Shown here: one piece after another, positions 53,762 through 61,450 of the stretch
Layout: the number at the start of each line of letters is the position of its first letter
Numbering within the stretch: the first letter of the stretch is position 1
Source of the DNA: Actinomycetes bacterium
GTDB taxonomy: Bacteria; Actinomycetota; Actinomycetes; S36-B12
Direction of reading: 5' to 3'
Length of the DNA: 64,000 bases
NCBI GenBank assembly: GCA_024639145.1
Contig: JAHEIZ010000001.1
Location: 98,626-162,625, forward strand
The notes under the pieces: model-generated
The model's database searches: none
Told to the model about the DNA's origin: nothing
The model's input: only the letters and a program-made list of their open reading frames with translations
Made by a program: the position numbers and the translations under genes

Positions 53762-53767
53762 ACACTA
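53762..53767 (-). promoter_or_regulatory. Leaderless -10 box of the SnoaL-PTP-ALDH operon
   Basis: TAGTGT, 7-nt spacer, GTG on the minus strand. Confidence 0.5.
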
Positions 53768-53803
53768 CTGGAGTCGATCTAAAGAAACTACCCAAAGGCC
53801 GCA

Positions 53804-53819
53804 ACCTGTCTAGACAATC
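53804..53819. promoter_or_regulatory. GntR/HutC operator at the gntR divergent promoter
   Basis: ACCTGTCTAGACAATC: GTCTAGAC core. It abuts the gntR -10 box and lies 37 bp upstream of the SnoaL-operon -10 box. Confidence 0.65.
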
Positions 53820-53821
53820 CG

Positions 53822-53827
53822 TACCCT
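53822..53827 (+). promoter_or_regulatory. Leaderless -10 box of gntR
   Basis: TACCCT, 7-nt spacer, ATG at 53835. Confidence 0.5.
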
Positions 53828-53834
53828 GTCATCC

Positions 53835-54554
53835 ATGACCGATCTCCCCCTGTACGAGCAGGTGCGCCAGTCACTGGCCTCGGCGATCGCCAGCGGCGAG
53901 TACGGCCCCGGCGACAAGCTGCCCAGCGAGACCACACTTGCAGCCGAGATGGGAGTCAATCGACTGACGGTGCGTCGCGCGATCGAGGAACTCTCCCGGG
54001 CCGGCCTCGTGCGGTCCCGACAGGGTTCCGGCACATACGTTGCCCGATCAGTCGTGCGACTGCCCGTCTCGCAATCGCTCTCGACGGACTCCCTGGTATC
54101 CGGCATCACCCAGCAGATCAACGACCAGGGCCACTCGTACGAGGACATCCTGCTCAAGGCCACCAAGGTCAACAGCCCGCAGCACAATGCCGAGCTGCGC
54201 CTGCCCGCCGGCCCGCTGTGGCGGGTCGACAACGCCCTTGCCGTCGATGACGACGTATGGATGTGGTCGAGCTCGTGGTTCCCGATGGAGCTGCTGAAGG
54301 ATCCCAAGCGTCACTGGTCGCCGGTCAGCGGCCTCTATGGCCAGCTCAATGACTCCATCGGCGAACTCGTGCCGATGTGGCGCGCCTTCTCGGCCGAGGC
54401 CGCGACCGCCGAGGATGCCGAGATCCTCGGTATCAAGTTGGGCACCCCCTTGATCGTGCGCGATGGCCTCACGGCCGATCAAGACGGAAACCCGGTCCTG
54501 CGCGTCAGCCGACGTGCGCGAATGGACCGAGTCTCCTACGTGCTGCGGTACTAG
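53835..54554 (+). CDS. GntR/HutC-family transcriptional regulator
   Basis: A 239-residue regulator: GntR winged helix (LYEQVRQSLASAIASGEYGPGDKLPSET; HTH MGVNRLTVRRAIEELSRAGLVRSRQGSGTYV, residues about 5-72) and a C-terminal UTRA ligand-binding domain (LIVRDGLTADQDGNPVLRVSRRARMDR near 210). HutC-group proteins such as DasR bind sites centred on GTCTAGAC; four such sites occur in this window, one at its own promoter. It is likely the repressor of the Rieske cluster, released by a pathway metabolite. Confidence 0.9.
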   Translation: MTDLPLYEQVRQSLASAIASGEYGPGDKLPSETTLAAEMGVNRLTVRRAIEELSRAGLVRSRQGSGTYVARSVVRLPVSQSLSTDSLVSGITQQINDQGHSYEDILLKATKVNSPQHNAELRLPAGPLWRVDNALAVDDDVWMWSSSWFPMELLKDPKRHWSPVSGLYGQLNDSIGELVPMWRAFSAEAATAEDAEILGIKLGTPLIVRDGLTADQDGNPVLRVSRRARMDRVSYVLRY

Positions 54555-54560
54555 CAAGCC

Positions 54561-55988
54561 CTACTTCGCCAGCCAGCGATCCAGAATCTGGTGGTAGTGG
54601 CGAATGCGATTCTCCTGATAGCGACCGAGCTGAATGCCCTTGGTCTTCAGCGACTTGAGGCCGTCCTGAATGTGCGGCAGGTTGGCGTAATCCTGGTCGA
54701 AGACGGGGCCGAGCAGGCCGATCTCGGTGATGTCGGAGAACGTCTCGCCCGGCTGAAGCCAGCGAGTCTTCGGGGCCTTCTGCTTCGCACCATCAGCAGG
54801 CGCCTGAGCGAGCAGGTACACCTCAGCGATGCACTTGTCCGGGTCGTTGCCCAGCGGGCGGAAGCGGTAGATCGCATTGGTACGCGGGCCGGCGAACACA
54901 TAGAAGTTCGGGAACACGAAGTACTGGATGCCGTCGAGCAGCTCGGAGTCTGTCCAGTGATCCTGAGCAGTGCCGAATTGCTTTGCCAGTGCCACGCGCA
55001 TCTCAGCCGCGAGCTCACGGCGAGCCGTGGAGTCGGCGGGTACGCGCGGGGTCTTGCCATCCTCGGCAGCGAGGTCGCGGCCCTTGCCCTGCGTGTAGAA
55101 AGCGCGGGTCTCGTAGTACGAATCGAGCACTTCCTGCTCGCTGATGTGATTGGCGATGGTCGGGCTGGGCACGCCCTGAGGAACGATCTGGCGACTCCAG
55201 TTCTCCTCCGGGATGACGTCGTACTGGGTGTTCTCGTCGCCGAGCCACTCCATCATCTGCGGGTGAGTGGCCAGCGAGTGCCAGCCCTCGATGAACGCCT
55301 CGCCGGTGATCTTCCAGTTAGCGTCGATGACGCCGCCGAAGTGCGAGTAGATCACGCGATCGTCGTAGTTCCAGCGCTCCCAGTCGTTGAGCATGGTGCC
55401 CACGAATGACTCGAAGGACTCGCACTCGGGATCGGGGTTGATGAAGACGAAGCCATTCCAGACATGAACCTTGGCCTCGGGAAGCGAGAAGCTCGGCTGA
55501 TCGATCTGCGGGAAATCCCATTGGCACGGGATGAACTTCGAAGTACCGTCGATATTCCAGCTAAAGCCGTGGAACGGGCAGCGAAGTTCGCTGACGCGTC
55601 CGTCCTCGGTGCGCAGGGCGCGACCGCGGTGGAGACAGACATTGGAGAGGGCCTTGATGTCGCCGGTGTTCGTGCGCATGATGAGCCACTTGTCATCGGC
55701 GATGTCGTACATGATGTGGTCGCCGGCCTCGGGGATCTCGTCGACGCGGCAGACGAACTGCCACACCTTGCGCCAGACCTTCTCGACCTCGCGGTCGTGG
55801 AATTCGCGGGAGATGAAGCGCTCGACATCGAGCGGCTCGGTGCCGAGATCCTCATTAATGCTGTAGCGCAGCACCGGGGGCACCGGGCGCGCATCATGAT
55901 CGAGGAATTCCTGCACGCTGGTGGCAGGCGACATCGGCGGCTGCGGCTCGTCGGATGCTCGCTGCGGTGAAACCTGGACGTCAGTCAT
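54561..55988 (-). CDS. Rieske non-heme iron oxygenase, alpha subunit (D)
   Basis: A 475-residue oxygenase, longer than A-C. Rieske motif CLH...CPFH near residues 122-144 (16 between), iron site AFIEGWHSLATH near 235 with Glu as bridging residue. It faces gntR tail to tail, seven bases apart, and has no GTCTAGAC site; instead two direct GATACTGAA repeats 20 bp apart flank its -35 region. It may therefore answer to a different signal than A-C. Confidence 0.87.
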   Translation of the reverse strand: MTDVQVSPQRASDEPQPPMSPATSVQEFLDHDARPVPPVLRYSINEDLGTEPLDVERFISREFHDREVEKVWRKVWQFVCRVDEIPEAGDHIMYDIADDKWLIMRTNTGDIKALSNVCLHRGRALRTEDGRVSELRCPFHGFSWNIDGTSKFIPCQWDFPQIDQPSFSLPEAKVHVWNGFVFINPDPECESFESFVGTMLNDWERWNYDDRVIYSHFGGVIDANWKITGEAFIEGWHSLATHPQMMEWLGDENTQYDVIPEENWSRQIVPQGVPSPTIANHISEQEVLDSYYETRAFYTQGKGRDLAAEDGKTPRVPADSTARRELAAEMRVALAKQFGTAQDHWTDSELLDGIQYFVFPNFYVFAGPRTNAIYRFRPLGNDPDKCIAEVYLLAQAPADGAKQKAPKTRWLQPGETFSDITEIGLLGPVFDQDYANLPHIQDGLKSLKTKGIQLGRYQENRIRHYHQILDRWLAK

Positions 55989-56030
55989 CTACTGCTCCTC
56001 GTGAAGGGGTCCCTGAATTCTCTCCCCTGA

Positions 56031-56060
56031 GATACTGAACGTCAAGTAAAGATACTGAAT
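56031..56060 (-). promoter_or_regulatory. Direct repeats at the Rieske D promoter
   Basis: GATACTGAAC (56031-56040) and GATACTGAAT (56051-56060) on the plus strand, exactly 20 bp apart; on the minus strand TTGACG lies between them, a candidate -35. Confidence 0.5.
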
Positions 56061-56070
56061 TACGGGGAAT

Positions 56071-56112
56071 AAAAAGAGCGTGGGCCCGGTCCTCTCGGAC
56101 CGAGCCCACGCT
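56071..56112 (-). terminator. Terminator of binding-protein gene 1
   Basis: Arms 56077-56092 and 56097-56112 form a 16-bp stem with one mismatch and TCTC loop; followed on the minus strand by CTTTTT. Confidence 0.8.
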
Positions 56113-56128
56113 GCAATGGAACTCAGGC

Positions 56129-57214
56129 TTACTTGACGCCCCAGATCTTCTTGAACTGAGCGACGTAGTCCTTGACGCCGACGTAGTTGCCGTCAGCATC
56201 GAGAACTGCAGAGCCGATGTTCTTCTGGGTCAGGATCTGGGTGGGCAGATCTGCCTTGGCCAGCGGGGTCTTCGTCCAGTAGCGGGCGAAGTCATCGATC
56301 ACCGAGTAGCCGACGATGGGCAGCGAGTAGCCGGTCCATGCATTCTCGGTCTTGTCCTTGAGGGACTGGATCGCGGACTTGCCTGCGGTCAGGCCACCGA
56401 TCAGCGGCTTCTGGCCGGGGGTTGCACCCACGGTGAAGAGCTGCTGCGGCCAGCCCAGGGCGAAGTCACCCAGGTCGCTGGACATGAAGTTGGTGGTCGG
56501 GTTGGCCTTGTAGGCGTTGCCGATCTGGCCCGGCGAGAAGTCGAGCTCGTTGAACTTGTACTTAGCCTGGGGGCTGAGCAGCTTCAGGTTCTTCTCGAAG
56601 GACTTGTCGTAGCGCACCAGAACCGGGTAGACCGACAGGCCGAAGGCCTGGACGTCGGGCGTGCCCTTGACGTTGGCGACTGCGAAGGCAGCGATCATCT
56701 GTCCCCAGAGATCGAGCATCTTCGGGCCAGCAACGTGGGTGTCCTTGACTGCTGCGTACGGCGCTGCGAGGCATGCCGAGCACATGATGACGATGCCGGC
56801 CTTGTCGGCGGCCTTGAAGAGGTCACCGTAGGACTCGGGCTCGAGTCCGGAGATCGCGATGCCATCGGGCTTCTTGGCAATGGCCTGGGCCAAAACCTTG
56901 CGCTGATCCTCGATGGTGCTCTTTGCCTGCTGTGCTTCCATCTTCCAGCCGAGAAGCTTGCCGGCCTGGACCTGGAAGTTGTTCAGCGTGATGGCTGCGT
57001 CAGAGTCACCAGTGATGGCGATGACGTACTTGCCCTTGGGGATCGGCTTGCCGATCACCGGCAGGTTGCCGAGGCTGGTCGGGTTCTTGGAGTACTTGGC
57101 AACGATGGCCTTGGCGGTGGCAACACCGTCAGCAGCGGAAGCTGCCGGGGCGAGGCCAACGACTGCCATCGAAGCAGCGGCAACAACGGCCACTGCTGCA
57201 ATTGACTTGCGCAT
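56129..57214 (-). CDS. Periplasmic substrate-binding protein 1 (type 1 PBP fold)
   Basis: A 361-residue exported protein. Signal peptide ending PAASAADG, then a ribose-binding-protein-like fold (GKYVIAITGDSDAAI, KPDGIAISGLEPESYGDL, TQKNIGSAVLDADGNYVG). ATG 57214 follows GGAAGAGAGATTC; the frame is open to 57283. No permease or ATPase is adjacent. It is about 84% identical to protein 2 (57473-58558) by hand count, with differences concentrated in residues 62-165, the likely ligand-binding lobe. Confidence 0.83.
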   Translation of the reverse strand: MRKSIAAVAVVAAASMAVVGLAPAASAADGVATAKAIVAKYSKNPTSLGNLPVIGKPIPKGKYVIAITGDSDAAITLNNFQVQAGKLLGWKMEAQQAKSTIEDQRKVLAQAIAKKPDGIAISGLEPESYGDLFKAADKAGIVIMCSACLAAPYAAVKDTHVAGPKMLDLWGQMIAAFAVANVKGTPDVQAFGLSVYPVLVRYDKSFEKNLKLLSPQAKYKFNELDFSPGQIGNAYKANPTTNFMSSDLGDFALGWPQQLFTVGATPGQKPLIGGLTAGKSAIQSLKDKTENAWTGYSLPIVGYSVIDDFARYWTKTPLAKADLPTQILTQKNIGSAVLDADGNYVGVKDYVAQFKKIWGVK

Positions 57215-57368
57215 GAATCTCTCTTCCAGTCGAGGGGCCCTTGCGAACCCGAGGTGCGCGACGCTACAGCAGGTCGTACGCACTGGGAAGGGATTCGCAT
57301 CTCGATCAGGTATCAGAAATCGGGCAAATCGCCATAAATCAAAATTTCACTCGTACCTTCAACGCGGT

Positions 57369-57377
57369 GGGGGGGGG
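57369..57377 (+). repeat. Homopolymer run of nine G
   Basis: Nine consecutive G in the non-coding gap between binding-protein genes 1 and 2. Confidence 0.8.
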
Positions 57378-57423
57378 TAGCGGCCTTAGAGGACCGGCGG
57401 GCCAGCGCCTGCCGCACATGAAG

Positions 57424-57453
57424 CGGCCCGCCTCCCGGAGGGGAGACGGGCCG
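57424..57453 (-). terminator. Hairpin after binding-protein gene 2
   Basis: CGGCCCG (57424-57430) pairs with CGGGCCG (57447-57453), with further inner pairing CCTCC/GGGG; no U-run. Confidence 0.5.
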
Positions 57454-57472
57454 ATTCGAACCGAACTGAGGA

Positions 57473-58558
57473 CTAGCTAAGGCCCCAGATCTTCTTGAAC
57501 TGAGCCTGGAAGTCCTTGATGCCGACGTAGTTGCCAGCGGCATCGATGACTGCAGTGCCGACGTTCTTCTGGGTCAGGATCTGGGTGGGCAGATCTGCCT
57601 TGGCGAACGGGGTCTTGGTCCACAGGCGAGCGAACGAGTCGATCACCGAGTAGCCCACGATGGGCAGCGAGTAGCCGGTCCATGCGTTCTCGGTCTTGTC
57701 CTTGAGTGCCTGGATCGCGGACTTGCCTGCGGTCAGGCCACCGATCAGCGGCTTCTGGCCGGGGGTTGCACCCACGGTGAAGAGCTGCTGGGGCCAGCCG
57801 AGGGCGAAGTCACCAAGATCGCTGGAGATGAAGTTGGTGGTCGGGTTGGCCTTGTAGTTGTTGCCGATCTGGCCCGGCGAGAAGTCGAGCTCGGTGAAGG
57901 CGTACTTGGCCTTGGGGCTGAGCAGCTTCAGGTTCTTGGCGAACGACTTGTCGTAGCGCACGAGAACCGGGTAGACCGACAGGCCGAAGGCCTGAACGTC
58001 GGGCGTGCCCTTGACGTTGGCGACTGCGAAGGCAGCGATCATCTGTCCCCAGAGATCGAGCATCTTCGGGCCAGAAACGTGGGTGTCGAGCAGGCCATTG
58101 CCAGCAGGTGCGAGGCAAGCGGAGCAGATGACGGCGATGCCCTGTGCAGCGGCCTTCTTGTAGAGGTCACCGTAGGACTCCGGCTCCATGCCCGAGACGG
58201 CGATGCCGTTCGGCTTCTTGGCGATGGCGTCAGAGAGGGTCTTGCGCTGTCCCTCGATGGTGGCCTCAGCCTGCATGGACTCCATCTTCCAGCCGAGGAG
58301 CTTGCCGGCCTGGACGATGTTGTCGTTCAGGGTGATGGCGGCATCAGTCTGGTTGGTGATGGTGACGATGTACTTGCCCTTGGGGATCGGCTTGCCGATC
58401 ACCGGGATGTTGCCCAGCGAGGTGGGGTTCTTCGAGTACTTGGCGACGATGGCCTTGGCGGTGGCGACACCATCAGCAGCGGAAGCTGCCGGGGCGAGGC
58501 CAACGACTGCCATCGAAGCAGCGGCAACAACGGCCACTGCTGCAATTGACTTGCGCAT
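57473..58558 (-). CDS. Periplasmic substrate-binding protein 2 (type 1 PBP fold)
   Basis: A 361-residue tandem copy of protein 1: identical for the first 50 residues including the signal peptide, almost identical from about residue 166 to 300, but diverged in residues 62-165 (for example GKYIVTITNQTDAAI against GKYVIAITGDSDAAI). This points to different ligand preference. ATG 58558 follows GGAAGAGAGATCC. A TAATTT -10 is preceded by the motif AGGACGTTCATG, shared with gene 3. Confidence 0.83.
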   Translation of the reverse strand: MRKSIAAVAVVAAASMAVVGLAPAASAADGVATAKAIVAKYSKNPTSLGNIPVIGKPIPKGKYIVTITNQTDAAITLNDNIVQAGKLLGWKMESMQAEATIEGQRKTLSDAIAKKPNGIAVSGMEPESYGDLYKKAAAQGIAVICSACLAPAGNGLLDTHVSGPKMLDLWGQMIAAFAVANVKGTPDVQAFGLSVYPVLVRYDKSFAKNLKLLSPKAKYAFTELDFSPGQIGNNYKANPTTNFISSDLGDFALGWPQQLFTVGATPGQKPLIGGLTAGKSAIQALKDKTENAWTGYSLPIVGYSVIDSFARLWTKTPFAKADLPTQILTQKNVGTAVIDAAGNYVGIKDFQAQFKKIWGLS

Positions 58559-58603
58559 GGATCTCTCTTCCAGTCGAGGGGTGCTTACGAACCCGAGCAG
58601 TAG

Positions 58604-58623
58604 GAAATTACATGAACGTCCTT
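58604..58623 (-). promoter_or_regulatory. Promoter of binding-protein gene 2 with shared motif
   Basis: Minus strand AGGACGTTCATG directly before -10 TAATTT; the same block with one change precedes gene 3. Confidence 0.45.
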
Positions 58624-58787
58624 GGATTGTGAAGGGGTTCTCCGTCGTATTCAGGTCACGAATTGGTATCAAGAGCCCAATTCACGTAGTTACTGTCAAG
58701 AAACTAGGCGCCCCGACCAATGGCTGTCCGATAGTCCCCCGCCCGCCATTCGGATGTCCCCCGGTGGGCAAAATGTCCAGAAAGTCG

Positions 58788-58823
58788 GAGATGGCCCGCC
58801 CCCCGTGAGGGGCGGGCCATCTC
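58788..58823 (-). terminator. Terminator of binding-protein gene 3
   Basis: Perfect 15-bp stem (58788-58802 with 58809-58823), 6-nt loop, followed on the minus strand by CGACTTTCTG. Confidence 0.75.
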
Positions 58824-58840
58824 AGAGTCTGTGCCGGTAG

Positions 58841-60061
58841 CTACTTCACGCCCCAGAGCTTCAGGAACTGGGCCTCGTAGTCCGCAACTCCGATGAAGTT
58901 ACCGTCAGCATCGAGCACCGCATCGGCTGCATTAGCGGCCGTGAGGAACTGGCTCGGCAGCGGGCCATCGGCCAGTGCGTCGCCACCGATGATGCGCGCG
59001 AACTGATCGATCACGCGCCAGCCCATGACCGGCAGCGGGATCGCGATCCACGCCTGCAGCGCCTTGGCTTCCTCAGGCGTACGAGCGGTGGCCGCGGGGT
59101 CCAGGGTCGGCGCTGCACCCAGAGAGGCAAGGTTCGCGATATCGGTTGCACTTGCGCCTCGACCGATCATGGTGATCGGCGCGAGCATGGTGGGATCCGT
59201 GGCCAGGGCCTCGGCAACACCGTTCGAGTAGGCACCGGTATCGAGCATGGTCCAGGCACCGAGGCTGGTGCCCATCTCACCGGCCACGAAGGCCGCAACA
59301 GCTGCCGGATCGGCCAGGTCGGTCATGGTCGGGTCGACCATCGACTGCATGGTCGAGCATTCGTGACACTGGTTGAGCAGCGTGGTGTCGAATTGGATGT
59401 TGAAGTCATTGATCGCGCCGCCCGGTGCGACGAAGATCTGCACGCCGGCAGCCTCGCCCTTCCACTGCGACTTCACGACATAGCTTGCCAGGACGTCGGC
59501 CCAGGCCTGGTTCTGCACGGTGCCGTCGATGCTGGCGTCGGTAATACCGCCGCCGGCCTCACCCGAGCAGCCGGTGCACACGACGGGAATCTTCGCCGAC
59601 TCGGCATTAGGCAGGCTCATGCTGACGGAGTCGAAGAACTCTCCGAAGATGTGGATGCCCGCGGGCTTCTTGGCAAGAGCGTCATCGAATGCTGTTGCCG
59701 TTGCCGTGGTGTCGAGCGGATCGACCTTGACGACATTGAGCTTCCAGCCGAGGGCCTTGGCCGCCGCGGCCATGGCGGTCTCGGTCACGGCCTCGTAATC
59801 GGAGCCGTCGGTGATGCTGATGATCTCGGCACCCTTGGCAGGCGCAGCGGCGAGCGCCGCATCGACACCGATGCTGGTCGGCGCCGCAGAAGCAGCCTCG
59901 ATGGCAGCAACTCCGGACTCATTCGCCGCGGCAATGGCCGCCGAGTCTCCACCGACTCCGCCGCCGCCTTGGAAATTGGGGTCATCGGCGGGCATGGCAC
60001 ATGCCGCGAGTACGAGGGAGGCCGAGGCCAGCGTGGCCAGGGCGACGAGGGGCTTGCGCAT
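58841..60061 (-). CDS. Periplasmic substrate-binding lipoprotein 3 (type 1 PBP fold)
   Basis: A 406-residue lipoprotein: signal with lipobox LAAC at about residue 20, a Gly-rich linker (FQGGGGVGG), then a type 1 PBP fold (EIISITDGSDYEAVTETAM, KKPAGIHIFGEFFDS, WIAIPLPVMGWRVIDQFARI). It shares the C-terminal pattern LDADGNFIGVADYEAQFLKLWGVK-like ending with proteins 1 and 2 but is distant overall. ATG 60061 has the same GGAAGAGAGATCC leader. No transporter gene nearby. Confidence 0.8.
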   Translation of the reverse strand: MRKPLVALATLASASLVLAACAMPADDPNFQGGGGVGGDSAAIAAANESGVAAIEAASAAPTSIGVDAALAAAPAKGAEIISITDGSDYEAVTETAMAAAAKALGWKLNVVKVDPLDTTATATAFDDALAKKPAGIHIFGEFFDSVSMSLPNAESAKIPVVCTGCSGEAGGGITDASIDGTVQNQAWADVLASYVVKSQWKGEAAGVQIFVAPGGAINDFNIQFDTTLLNQCHECSTMQSMVDPTMTDLADPAAVAAFVAGEMGTSLGAWTMLDTGAYSNGVAEALATDPTMLAPITMIGRGASATDIANLASLGAAPTLDPAATARTPEEAKALQAWIAIPLPVMGWRVIDQFARIIGGDALADGPLPSQFLTAANAADAVLDADGNFIGVADYEAQFLKLWGVK

Positions 60062-60108
60062 GGATCTCTCTTCCGGTCGAGTACCGCCCGCAGGTGGCGA
60101 AGTAGCGT

Positions 60109-60127
60109 CACGATACATGCACGTCCT
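60109..60127 (-). promoter_or_regulatory. Promoter of binding-protein gene 3 with shared motif
   Basis: Minus strand AGGACGTGCATG directly before -10 TATCGT. Confidence 0.45.
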
Positions 60128-60294
60128 ATGAAATGCGATGGCTTGGGCCGTAACAATGTGGTGACGAAATGCCCCCATTGCCCCAGATCAACGCGATGAT
60201 TCCCCCTGCCGCCTGCGGAGGGAGGCGGATAGACTTACTGTTATCGGACTATCGAAACGCCGACATCCTTGACTGAACTGCCCTCGGGAGACAG

Positions 60295-61395
60295 ATGACC
60301 AGCGAACTCGCCCTCGCCAGCCTCGATCGCGAGGAGCTCGCGGAGCTTCGCCTCACCGTGCGGGCCGCGGCAACCGAGTCCGGTTACCCCGAGCGCGTTC
60401 GCGAGCTCGAGACGCGCGACGAGAACCCCGGCCTCGATACCGAACTGTGGACTCTCCTCGCCCAGGACATCGGCCTGGCCGGCGTAGGCCTGCCCGAGGA
60501 CGTCGGTGGCCTCGGTGGCCTCGCCGAGATTCTCGCGGTCACCGAGGAGCTCGGCGCCACCCTCGCGCCCGTGCCCTTCCTGATGAGCACGGTCATCGCC
60601 GGCCAGATCCTGGCGGCGGCCGGGGAAGCCGCGCTCCCCTACCTTGAGCGCATCGCCGGCGGAGAGATCGCCGCACCGGCCATCACCGATGCGCGAGGGC
60701 GCTTCACCGAGAGCGGCGTGAGCGTGGTCGGTACCCACTCCTCCGTCCAGGGCGGCGTGCGCTTCGTCCCCTACGGCGCTTCGGCCGACTTCTTTCTCGT
60801 GGCCGCTCGCACTGATGCCGGCATCGATCTCTTCATCGTCGAATCCGCCGATGCCGCAGTCACCGCACTGCCGTCACTCGACTTCAGTCGACCGTCTGCG
60901 ACGGTCGCGTTCAACTCGTCCGCGGCAACACGCCTCACCGAGGGCGGTGCCGGCCTCGCCGCACTCGAGCGCGGGCTCGACATCGCACTTCTCGCCATTG
61001 GCGCCGATCAACTCGGTGGTGCGCAGTACTGCTTCGACATGACCCTCGAGTACATCAAGTTGCGCCGCCAGTTCAATCGCGAGATCGGCAGCTTCCAGGC
61101 CGTCAAGCACCGCATGGCCGATGCGCTGATCCAGGTCGAGATGGCACGCGCCGGTCTCGAGCGCGCGACCTGGGATCACTCCGAGAACCTCTCCGCCGAC
61201 GCCGCCGTGGCCAAGGCCTGGGGCTCGGATGCATTCAATGCCCTTGCAGCAGAGGCGATTCAGCTGCACGGCGGCGTGGGCTTCACCTGGGAGCACGATG
61301 CACACCTGTACTTCCGACGGGCACGATTCGATGCGGCGTTCTTGGGCGACGCGTCGTTCCATCGCGAGCGCGTGGCAACGCTGCTCGGCTGGTAG
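60295..61395 (+). CDS. Acyl-CoA dehydrogenase, small-subunit type
   Basis: A 366-residue FAD enzyme that introduces an alpha-beta double bond into an acyl-CoA. Central strand and C-terminal helices are recognisable (LRRQFNREIGSFQAVKHRMADALIQVEMARAGLERA; QLHGGVGFTWEHDAHLYFRRA). It lacks the usual catalytic Glu of the YEG motif, as is known for one subunit of FadE28/FadE29-type alpha2beta2 enzymes acting on steroid side chains. GGGAG precedes the ATG; -10 candidate TACTGT at 60236-60241. Convergent with its putative partner (61451-62704). Confidence 0.87.
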   Translation: MTSELALASLDREELAELRLTVRAAATESGYPERVRELETRDENPGLDTELWTLLAQDIGLAGVGLPEDVGGLGGLAEILAVTEELGATLAPVPFLMSTVIAGQILAAAGEAALPYLERIAGGEIAAPAITDARGRFTESGVSVVGTHSSVQGGVRFVPYGASADFFLVAARTDAGIDLFIVESADAAVTALPSLDFSRPSATVAFNSSAATRLTEGGAGLAALERGLDIALLAIGADQLGGAQYCFDMTLEYIKLRRQFNREIGSFQAVKHRMADALIQVEMARAGLERATWDHSENLSADAAVAKAWGSDAFNALAAEAIQLHGGVGFTWEHDAHLYFRRARFDAAFLGDASFHRERVATLLGW

Positions 61396-61411
61396 CTCGT
61401 CACGAGCATGA

Positions 61412-61439
61412 GAAAGGGCCGCCCTCGGGCGGCCCTTTC
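61412..61439. terminator. Bidirectional terminator between the two acyl-CoA dehydrogenase genes
   Basis: GAAAGGGCCGCCC (61412-61424) and GGGCGGCCCTTTC (61427-61439) form a 13-bp stem; A-run and T-run at each side serve both strands. Confidence 0.85.
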
Positions 61440-61450
61440 GATTGCTACGA

